A stretch of DNA of 20,087 nt. Source: SFEL01 sp964392455 (GTDB taxonomy: Bacteria > Bacillota > Clostridia > Christensenellales > CAG-138). Position 1 is the first letter of the stretch, and every line of letters begins with the position of its first letter. The position numbers and the translations under genes were made by a program. The notes beneath the pieces were generated by a model. It did no database searches. It worked only from the letters and a program-made list of their open reading frames with translations, and had not been told where the DNA came from. The DNA lies in the NCBI GenBank assembly GCA_964392455.1, contig CAYMPG010000030.1:1-20087 (forward strand), given 5' to 3'. Below are positions 13,690 through 18,789 of the stretch, one piece after another.

Positions 13690-14382
13690 TTAAAACAGCG
13701 GAAACAGACTGCTGTTAAACCAGGCGGTAAAGCCCTCCACAAACCTGCTGGAGCCGCCGGGCAGCACATTGCGCTTCATGAGCATCACCGCGAGGCAGAA
13801 GGCCGCCGCCCCCAGCAATATTACCAGCGCCCACAGCCCTATCAGCGGCAGCAGGGGCTGCCGTGGCTTTTTCTCAAAGAGGGGCTCATATTCCTCATCA
13901 TCGTCATCGTACTCGTCATCATCGTCGTACTCGTCATATTCGTCATCGTCGAGCTCATCGTCCTCGTCGTATTCATCATCGTCATCATCGTATTCCTTCC
14001 CGTTTTTGGCGAAGAATCCCCTCTTTGCCACGCCCGCAGTTTTCAGCGACCCTGTGGCCTTTGAAGGGGCAGGCTTTGCAGCCTCCTCTATGGAAGCGAG
14101 GGCCGTATCAAAATCCGGCATATCCGCTATCACCCCATCCCGGAAGGAGGCCCGCTTGCTGCTGTAGCTTGCCTGCTCGGCGCAGCAATCCTCAGTGAGC
14201 CGCTTTACGGTTTCCGGGGTAACTGAAAGGCCCGCATCGTATGTGCGCTTGAGCAGGGCCATTACACGCCGGGTCACGTCCTTTGCGGCGGCCTGGTCAT
14301 TAAGGGCCTCAAGGGCGCTTTTATACACCTGGCCTATGTTGCTTTCCAGTATTTCCCTCAGTTCCATTTTATCTGACGCCAT
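13690..14382 (-). CDS. Membrane protein with a long Asp/Glu/Tyr-rich stretch
   Basis: This 230-residue protein has an N-terminal helical region of about 100 residues (MELREILESNIGQVYKSALE...). Next is a Lys/Ala-rich linker (AKPAPSKATGSLKTAGVAKRG), an extremely acidic stretch of about 40 residues built of DDDDEYDE-like units (about 130-170), and one transmembrane helix (about 182-203). A short C-terminus remains outside. The start at 14382 has GGAGG 6 nt upstream. The acidic part would lie in the cytoplasm next to the membrane and could bind cations or basic proteins, which is inference. No family is recognised. It diverges from spoIID. Confidence 0.75.
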   Translation of the reverse strand: MASDKMELREILESNIGQVYKSALEALNDQAAAKDVTRRVMALLKRTYDAGLSVTPETVKRLTEDCCAEQASYSSKRASFRDGVIADMPDFDTALASIEEAAKPAPSKATGSLKTAGVAKRGFFAKNGKEYDDDDDEYDEDDELDDDEYDEYDDDDEYDDDDEEYEPLFEKKPRQPLLPLIGLWALVILLGAAAFCLAVMLMKRNVLPGGSSRFVEGFTAWFNSSLFPLF

Positions 14383-14417
14383 AATATTCCTCCGATGTGA
14401 CAATATACCACAATATT

Positions 14418-14447
14418 ATTATAATCCACCCCCTGCCCTTACCGCAA
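14418..14447 (-). promoter_or_regulatory. Promoter of the acidic membrane protein
   Basis: Minus-strand TTGCGG and a perfect TATAAT are 18 nt apart, with the start near 14411, about 29 nt before the ATG. Confidence 0.55.
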
Positions 14448-14471
14448 TGTATTTTGCTGCGCCCCGGCGCA

Positions 14472-14477
14472 TATACA
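14472..14477 (+). promoter_or_regulatory. -10-like box of spoIID, leaderless layout
   Basis: TATACA ends exactly 6 nt before the spoIID ATG at 14484, and no Shine-Dalgarno sequence is present. The core ATACA also resembles the sigma-E -10 element (CATACA), which would suit a sporulation gene. No convincing -35 for either sigma factor is seen. Confidence 0.35.
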
Positions 14478-14483
14478 TACCCC

Positions 14484-15455
14484 ATGAAGCGCAAACCTGT
14501 CTTTGATCAGTGCATCAGGCTGCCGGCATTGGCGCTTTTTCTGTGCCTGCTCGCGGCCTGCATAAGGGGCTGGGTCATTTCCCGGCATCAGCCTGAAGCC
14601 ACGGCCTCGGCTGAGGCTATTTCCGTATACCATGAGGGGCAGGTATACCTTATGCCGCTGAATGAATACCTTATAGGTGTGGTGGGGGCAGAGATGCCCG
14701 CCTCCTTTCCCCTTGAGGCCCTGAAGGCCCAGGTGGTGGCAGCCCGCACCTATGCGGTAAGGCGAATGGCCTGCTACTCCGGGGAGGGCTGCGGCAGGGG
14801 CGGGGCGGATATCTGCACAGACAGCGGCTGCTGTCAGGCCTACACCCCGCCTGCTGAGCTGAAGAAGAGCTTCGGCAGCAACGGCCGCCTGTATATGGAT
14901 AAGCTGACCCAGGCGGTATCCTCCACCGACGGGGAGGTGATACTCTACGCTGGCAAGCCCATAGAGGCCCTGTATCACTCCTCGGCGGGAGGGCATACAG
15001 AGGATGCACAGAATGTTTTTTCCTCTGCCCTGCCCTATCTTATTGGGGTAGACAGTCCGGGTGAGGAGGGCAGCAGATACCACGGGGAAAAGGAATACTC
15101 CCTGAGGGAATTTGCCTCCCTTATAAACAAAAAATGGCCCGGCGCAAAGCTCAGCAGAAAAAAGCTCGCCGCCCAGGTGGAGATACTTTCCCGCTACCCA
15201 AGCGGCCAGGTGGAGGAGCTTAAGCTAAACGGCATTACCGTATCCGGCAAGGACCTCAGAAAGCTTCTTGACCTTAACAGCGCAAATTTCACCATCACCA
15301 TAGATGATTCCGTACTCATCCGCACCACGGGCTACGGCCACGGCGTGGGCATGAGCCAATACGGCGCCCGTGCCATGGCTCTGGAGGGAGCGGATTACCG
15401 GGAGATACTCTCCCACTACTATACGGGAGTGGAGATAGAAAGGATGGAGCAATAA
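14484..15455 (+). CDS. spoIID: Stage II sporulation protein D (peptidoglycan lytic transglycosylase)
   Basis: This 323-residue protein has an N-terminal hydrophobic anchor (about 13-32). The SpoIID domain begins with YLMPLNEYLIGVVGAEMPASFP, in which Glu70 is the expected catalytic acid. QVVAARTYAVRR and the C-terminal GYGHGVGMSQYGA (283-295) follow. In spore formers it cleaves glycan strands from the mother-cell side to drive engulfment together with SpoIIP and SpoIIM. Cysteines around 95-118 (ACYSGEGCGRG...CCQAY) lie where zinc-binding residues occur in clostridial SpoIID. The ATG was chosen because family similarity starts soon after it and the -10 box rules out longer forms. Its usual neighbour spoIIQ is not present here. 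Confidence 0.93.
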   Translation: MKRKPVFDQCIRLPALALFLCLLAACIRGWVISRHQPEATASAEAISVYHEGQVYLMPLNEYLIGVVGAEMPASFPLEALKAQVVAARTYAVRRMACYSGEGCGRGGADICTDSGCCQAYTPPAELKKSFGSNGRLYMDKLTQAVSSTDGEVILYAGKPIEALYHSSAGGHTEDAQNVFSSALPYLIGVDSPGEEGSRYHGEKEYSLREFASLINKKWPGAKLSRKKLAAQVEILSRYPSGQVEELKLNGITVSGKDLRKLLDLNSANFTITIDDSVLIRTTGYGHGVGMSQYGARAMALEGADYREILSHYYTGVEIERMEQ

Positions 15456-15456
15456 G

Positions 15457-15896
15457 TCGCACAAATGCTTATGGCATTTGTGCGATATGCGCCGCATTGC
15501 TTACGCAAGGCGGCGATTAAAAGCCTTACGGCTTTCGCTCAAAATCTTATGGATTTTGAGCGAGGGTCACGGAAAAGCTGTAGCTTTTCCGTGAGGACGC
15601 ACAAGGGCTTTGTCCATGTGCGATTAAATCCCTTACGGGGGTTTTTACATGATTTGCCTATAAACCCTGCGGGGTTTACCGGGCGGCAAATGCCTTCGGC
15701 TTTCGCTCAAAATCGTCGCTTCGCTTTGGATTTTGAGCGATTATCCCCTTCGGGGGGGAGCCGATTCCCTATGGCGGCTGCGGCCACCACCGGGCGGGAA
15801 TCGGACAGGGGAACCCATCCCCTTTCGGGAATGGTTCCGCATTTGCCGCACAGGTCAGCAAATGCGGATTGAACTTTAAGGGGCTGAGCCCCTTAA
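15457..15896. repeat. Dense array of about fifteen different stem-loops
   Basis: This gene-free stretch behind spoIID is almost completely made of adjoining inverted repeats. Examples are 15457-15485 (perfect 12 bp, loop TTATG), 15490-15515 (11 bp with one mismatch, loop TTAC), 15520-15535 (loop TTAC), 15536-15562 (11 bp, loop TTATG), 15567-15594 (13 bp), 15598-15622, and 15626-15644 (loop TTAC). Further ones are 15652-15691 (outer stem enclosing a second hairpin), 15704-15739, 15745-15755, 15761-15804 (9 bp), 15810-15838, 15837-15867 (10 bp) and 15876-15896 (9 bp). The arms at 15536 and 15704 are the same, with different loops. No U-runs follow most of them, so they are not terminators. Role unknown. 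Confidence 0.85.
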
Positions 15897-15993
15897 CAAT
15901 CCCCCTTTGCAGGAGTTGGAAGCACAGCACCACGAGCCTCCCCTGTGTAAGGGGAGGTGGCAATGAGCGATAGCTCATTGACGGTGGGGTTGT
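15896..15993. repeat. Multi-hairpin intergenic repeat of the gut-Clostridia type
   Basis: CCTCCCC/GGGGAGG (15937-15957) and CAATGAGC/GCTCATTG (15961-15980) form two adjacent stems. ACAA-CCCC (15897-15904) can pair with GGGGTTGT (15986-15993) to close them. The GGGGAGGTGGCAATGAGC stretch matches my memory of a small repeat scattered between genes in gut Clostridia; a genome search would be needed to confirm its copy number. Confidence 0.6.
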
Positions 15994-16044
15994 CCGGAAA
16001 GGGTCGTGTGTCCACCCAAGCCTTTATCTTATTTCCAACCACGC

Positions 16045-16073
16045 AAAAAGGCCCATCCACTATGGGCCTTTTT
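16045..16073. terminator. Bidirectional terminator-like hairpin
   Basis: A perfect 12-bp stem (AAAAAGGCCCAT with its complement) with a 5-nt loop has T-runs on both strands. No gene ends close by, so any transcript from the hairpin array or from the right would stop here. Confidence 0.75.
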
Positions 16074-16129
16074 GGAAAGTGCTGTAAAGCAGCTTATTTA
16101 GTTATAACCATCCAAACCCCTATCCTTTG

Positions 16130-16187
16130 GTACTTTCCTTTAAGGAAAGTACGCTTTTTTTGGTACTTTTCTTTTAAAGAAAAGTAC
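16130..16187. repeat. Twin GTACTTT hairpins
   Basis: Two near-identical palindromes lie side by side. GTACTTTCCTT with its complement (16130-16152) is followed by seven T, and GTACTTTTCTTT with its complement follows (16163-16187). The first is terminator-like. They resemble common intergenic hairpins of gut Firmicutes. Confidence 0.65.
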
Positions 16188-16210
16188 AAGAAAGAAAGAA
16201 AGAAAGGGGT

Positions 16211-16230
16211 GCAGGGGGCTGGCCCCCTGC
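16211..16230. repeat. GC-rich hairpin
   Basis: The 9-bp stem GCAGGGGGC/GCCCCCTGC with a 2-nt loop lies just downstream of the small Xre gene on its strand. Together with the features before it, this accounts for nearly all of the 15456-16251 gap, where I see no gene. Confidence 0.6.
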
Positions 16231-16251
16231 GGGGAAAAATCATCCCTCCCC

Positions 16252-16455
16252 CTACCGCCGGCGCTCTCCGCGGCCCAGGAGGTAATCCACCGATGTATCA
16301 TAAAGGTCTGCAAGGGCGATAAGCACCCTTGTGGGGATGTCGTTTTCCCCGGTTTCGTACTTTGAGTAGCCCGTTTGCGACATATTGAGATACCTGGCCA
16401 CCTGGGCCTGGGTCATGTCCCTGTCCTCCCGCAGCTCTCTTATCCGCCTGTACAT
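16252..16455 (-). CDS. Small Xre-family repressor
   Basis: This 67-residue protein consists almost entirely of an HTH_3 domain (MTQAQVARYLNMSQTGYSKYETGENDIPTRVLIALADLYDTSVDYLLGR). This is the phage-repressor-like fold used by many autoregulating clostridial Xre proteins. GAGGTGA precedes the ATG. It diverges from a 61-residue gene, and the 95 bp between them holds two matching 15-bp palindromes placed at the promoters. It therefore probably represses both itself and the small gene. No phage genes are nearby. Confidence 0.88.
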   Translation of the reverse strand: MYRRIRELREDRDMTQAQVARYLNMSQTGYSKYETGENDIPTRVLIALADLYDTSVDYLLGRGERRR

Positions 16456-16486
16456 ATTCGCTCACCTCACCCCCGCAATATACGCC

Positions 16487-16501
16487 AACCTGAATCAGGT
16501 T
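16487..16501. promoter_or_regulatory. Operator O1
   Basis: AACCTGAATCAGGTT is a perfect palindrome with 6-nt arms and an AAT centre. It lies just upstream of the leftward -10 candidate TATATT (16477-16482) of the Xre gene, so binding would block that promoter. Confidence 0.75.
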
Positions 16502-16502
16502 A

Positions 16503-16531
16503 TTGATTGTTAACCTGTTTCAGGTTAAAAT
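16503..16531 (+). promoter_or_regulatory. Promoter of the 61-residue protein gene
   Basis: TTGATT and TAAAAT have a 17-nt spacer, with the start near 16538 and GAGGTGAT shortly before the ATG. Operator O2 occupies the spacer. Confidence 0.7.
16512..16526. promoter_or_regulatory. Operator O2
   Basis: AACCTGTTTCAGGTT has the same arms as O1, with its centre 25 bp away. It sits between the -35 and -10 boxes of the rightward promoter, the classic place for repression. Confidence 0.75.
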
Positions 16532-16550
16532 CCCTGTGTGAGGTGATATT

Positions 16551-16736
16551 ATGGCCGGAAAATGCAAGGATAATGAATACGGCTCCCACAGTCTTATGCA
16601 GGAGCCGCATCACAGGGAAATGCTGGATAAAATAAGAGCCATTCTGGATAACGCCGCCCTTGGCGACGGGGAAAAGTGCGCCGCCATACGGGAGGTGCTG
16701 AATAGCCTCCCCGGCGGCCCGGTAAAGCTCAGATAA
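16551..16736 (+). CDS. Small hypothetical protein divergent from Xre
   Basis: This 61-residue soluble, charged protein (REMLDKIRAILDNAALGDGEKCAAIREVLNSL core) is probably one helical hairpin with a His-containing N-terminal tail. It has a good promoter, a GAGGTGAT ribosome-binding site 4 nt before the ATG and a terminator downstream, so it looks like a real gene. The operator pair indicates control by the neighbouring Xre protein. The layout recalls small regulator/antirepressor or toxin-antitoxin pairs, but no toxin motif is visible. Function unknown. Confidence 0.7.
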   Translation: MAGKCKDNEYGSHSLMQEPHHREMLDKIRAILDNAALGDGEKCAAIREVLNSLPGGPVKLR

Positions 16737-16739
16737 TGC

Positions 16740-16777
16740 AAAAAAACAGGCCCCGGCATCGTAAATGAGCCGGGGCC
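16740..16777 (-). terminator. Terminator for the DUF1015 gene
   Basis: A perfect 9-bp stem GGCCCCGGC/GCCGGGGCC with an 11-nt loop is followed by seven T on the minus strand. Confidence 0.75.
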
Positions 16778-16795
16778 ACTGTAGCTGTGTTACTG

Positions 16796-16822
16796 GCCGC
16801 TCCGCTAAGGGAGGGGCGTTTT
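16796..16822 (+). terminator. Terminator for the 61-residue gene
   Basis: An imperfect GC-rich hairpin (GCCGCTCC with GGAGGGGC) is followed by six T on the plus strand, 60 nt after the stop codon. Confidence 0.6.
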
Positions 16823-16832
16823 TTAATTCAGG

Positions 16833-18167
16833 CTATTTGGTAATGCTCCTGCACTCCAGATAGTACCTCTTTTCATGGGCCTCGCCCATGGAGAAGGTCT
16901 TGCGGGGGAGAGCGCCGTCAAATATAACGGTGCGGAAAAAGGCGGATTTATCCATTGCGGGCAGCAGGAAGCCCATATTGCCCTCACGGCTGCCAAGGTC
17001 GTTTACAACATCTGCGCCGTGGATATAGTCGATGGTTGCGCCGGGGGTCTCCTTGATGAGGATATCCAGAGCGTTTTGCAGGGTGCCCACCTCAAGCTGG
17101 GCCACGGGCTTTTCAACATACAGACAGCCCACGCCCTCCTTATCTACGAAGGGGATAACATGGCCGGCCTTGCCTGCCATTGCCCCATTGAGCTCATCCA
17201 TGGAGGAGAACCTGAGGGCCTGGCAGCTTCCGTTCTGCTCGGTGAGCTTATCCTTTATCCAGCAGAGGGCCTTATCGCCCACGTTGAATATCACCCTGTG
17301 GATAGGCTCGAATACTATGCCCTCATCGTGAACGTTTTCCAGCTCCACAAGGCAGTACCTTGCAGGATGCTCATCTGCGGCGGTAAGGCCCTGCTCGGCC
17401 TTTACCCGCTCCCAGTTTGCCTTGGCAGTGGCAAAGGAATGATTGCCGTCGCCCATGGCAAAGAGCAGGGGTGCCTGATCCGTGCCGTACTTGGCGGCGT
17501 AGGCGTTCTTTTCAATGAGGGCCTCAAGTGCGGAGATAACGCCCTTTACCTGAGCCTCGTCCTTTACAAGGTAGCCCTCTATGTGGCCGCCCTTCTGCAT
17601 AAGGTCAAAGTCATAGAGCTTTTCGGTGCTGCCCAGGGCCTCCCCTATGGGCTCGATAACGGTGCGCTCAGGGTCATCTATGAGCACCAGTATGTGGGGC
17701 ATTTCCAGGGGAGCGTCCTTGCGGATACGCAGGCGGGGAGGTATGCGCTCCACAATGGTGCCCTCGGTGGCACGGATAAGGGTGGTGGAGCCCTTGGTAT
17801 AGTCGTAATTTTCCAGGTCAAGGGCAACTATAAGGCCCTTGCGGGTGCGCCCCTCAACGGTACGCAGCACATAGGCAAAGCCCTCGCCCTTGTTTTCCAG
17901 CACGCCGGTCTCAACGTACTGCTTCATATGGGCATTGATGGAGGCGATGCGCTCTGCCTCATCCGGCTTATCAAGATACAGCTCGGGCAGCATTATACGC
18001 AGGGTGGATGGGGCGCTGCCCACTATGGCCTCGGTCTCATTCCAGTAATCCGGCTGAGAGGTATACTGGTCGCAGGCCACCACGGCCCACTTGGTCATGT
18101 CCACGCTCTTATTGGGGAGCAGCAGCTCAGGCACCTTAACGCCTATGGAATTAGCATACTTTGTCAT
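16833..18167 (-). CDS. DUF1015 family protein
   Basis: This 444-residue cytoplasmic protein matches DUF1015 by length and motifs. The N-terminal MTKWAVVACDQYTSQPDYW and the central FAMGDGNHSFATAKANWE (around residues 239-248) correspond to the family's 'DGHHR' region. HRVIFNV and a C-terminal YIHGADVVNDLGSREGNMGFLLP follow. The family is related by fold to ParB/sulfiredoxin-like proteins, some of which are kinases of free serine. In Clostridia I recall members next to serine biosynthesis genes, but no such gene adjoins it here. GGAGG is 7 nt before the ATG. It is a single-gene leftward unit with its own promoter, leader and terminator. Biochemical role uncertain. Confidence 0.88.
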   Translation of the reverse strand: MTKYANSIGVKVPELLLPNKSVDMTKWAVVACDQYTSQPDYWNETEAIVGSAPSTLRIMLPELYLDKPDEAERIASINAHMKQYVETGVLENKGEGFAYVLRTVEGRTRKGLIVALDLENYDYTKGSTTLIRATEGTIVERIPPRLRIRKDAPLEMPHILVLIDDPERTVIEPIGEALGSTEKLYDFDLMQKGGHIEGYLVKDEAQVKGVISALEALIEKNAYAAKYGTDQAPLLFAMGDGNHSFATAKANWERVKAEQGLTAADEHPARYCLVELENVHDEGIVFEPIHRVIFNVGDKALCWIKDKLTEQNGSCQALRFSSMDELNGAMAGKAGHVIPFVDKEGVGCLYVEKPVAQLEVGTLQNALDILIKETPGATIDYIHGADVVNDLGSREGNMGFLLPAMDKSAFFRTVIFDGALPRKTFSMGEAHEKRYYLECRSITK

Positions 18168-18254
18168 GAAACAGCCTCCGTTTTTTTGTAAGTATTGTGG
18201 GATGTTGTCAGGGGTATTTATTTAAAACCAAACTGCTGTGCTGAATATGGATAT

Positions 18255-18272
18255 GCCAAAAAACTTTTTGGC
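18255..18272 (-). other. Hairpin in the DUF1015 leader
   Basis: GCCAAAA and TTTTGGC form a stem with a 4-nt loop inside the predicted 115-nt leader. No U-run follows on the minus strand, so it is not a terminator by itself. Confidence 0.4.
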
Positions 18273-18288
18273 TGGCAAATAGTTCTTT

Positions 18289-18316
18289 ATTATATGATAT
18301 AACTTTAACCTGCCAA
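18289..18316 (-). promoter_or_regulatory. Promoter of the DUF1015 gene
   Basis: Minus-strand TTGGCA and TATAAT have a 16-nt spacer, with the start near 18282. Confidence 0.6.
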
Positions 18317-18352
18317 GGTCAATGAATCTTTTGCCTGCCGGGCCCCTTTTTT

Positions 18353-18379
18353 GCCCCGCCCTTGCAGGGGGCTTTTTTT
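18353..18379 (+). terminator. Orphan terminator upstream of yerC
   Basis: A GC-rich hairpin (GCCCC with GGGGGC, imperfect inside) is followed by seven T on the plus strand. No rightward gene ends before it. A weak rightward promoter candidate (TTGGCT, 17 nt, TATATG, 18268-18296) could make it a leader terminator of yerC. Confidence 0.6.
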
Positions 18380-18389
18380 GTTTTCTGTT

Positions 18390-18420
18390 ACTTTAAACCG
18401 GTAAAGTATCGTGATATAAT
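18390..18420 (+). promoter_or_regulatory. yerC promoter with overlapping inverted repeat
   Basis: TTTAAA and a perfect TATAAT (18415-18420) are 17 nt apart, with the start near 18427. ACTTTA and TAAAGT (18390-18407) form an inverted repeat over the -35 region, a possible operator for the encoded regulator. Confidence 0.55.
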
Positions 18421-18449
18421 TCCAGTATAAATAAACACGGAGGCAGCAT

Positions 18450-18749
18450 ATGTACCAGAGCAAGCTGATGAGCGAGGATACCCTGGCCTTTTTCAACGCC
18501 ATACTTACCCTTAAAAACCCGGAGGAATGCTGCCGGTTCTTTGAGGATGTGGCCACCATAGGCGAGGTGCAGGCCATGGCCCAGCGGCTGCAGGTGGCAA
18601 GGCTGCTTTCTCAGGGGCTGAAATACGCTGAAATAGCCCAGCGCACCGGCGCATCCACCGCCACCATATCCCGCGTGAGCCGCTGCCTTACCTATGGGGC
18701 AGATGGCTATAAGCTGGTGCTGGAGCGCATGAATGACCAGCAGCCCTGA
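18450..18749 (+). CDS. yerC: YerC/YecD-type TrpR-like DNA-binding protein
   Basis: This 99-residue protein belongs to the Trp-repressor superfamily. LKNPEECCRFFEDVATIGEVQAMAQRLQVARLL is followed by a helix-turn-helix (GLKYAEIAQRTGASTATISRVSRCLTYG, about 55-82), the exact layout of Firmicutes YerC. The length is typical. CGGAGG lies 7 nt before the ATG. It may sense an aromatic or other small ligand, but YerC ligands are not known to me. The inverted repeat over its promoter suggests autoregulation. pgi follows after 40 bp on the same strand with no terminator between, so the two are likely co-transcribed. Confidence 0.88.
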   Translation: MYQSKLMSEDTLAFFNAILTLKNPEECCRFFEDVATIGEVQAMAQRLQVARLLSQGLKYAEIAQRTGASTATISRVSRCLTYGADGYKLVLERMNDQQP

Positions 18750-18789
18750 TACCCCCGCCATACATCACACTCCCAGAAAGGATACTGCC

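Noticed and set aside
13769..14167. A Ser/Tyr-rich open frame on the plus strand
   Set aside because: It is the complement of the acidic Asp/Glu codons of the leftward membrane protein.
15465..15872. Open frame of 135 codons across the hairpin island
   Set aside because: The stretch is made of inverted repeats, with no ribosome-binding site or family match; structure explains it better than coding.
15457..15896. CRISPR array
   Set aside because: The palindromes differ in sequence and spacing, there is no constant direct repeat, and no cas gene is present.
16045..16073. Marker of a missing gene end
   Set aside because: The hairpin is terminator-like, but no gene fragment can be found on either side within 150 bp, so I leave it as a free terminator or repeat.
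16875..18191. A 438-codon open frame on the plus strand
   Set aside because: It lies antisense to the DUF1015 gene, has no ribosome-binding site and encodes no recognisable motif; it results from the high GC content of the true gene's third positions.
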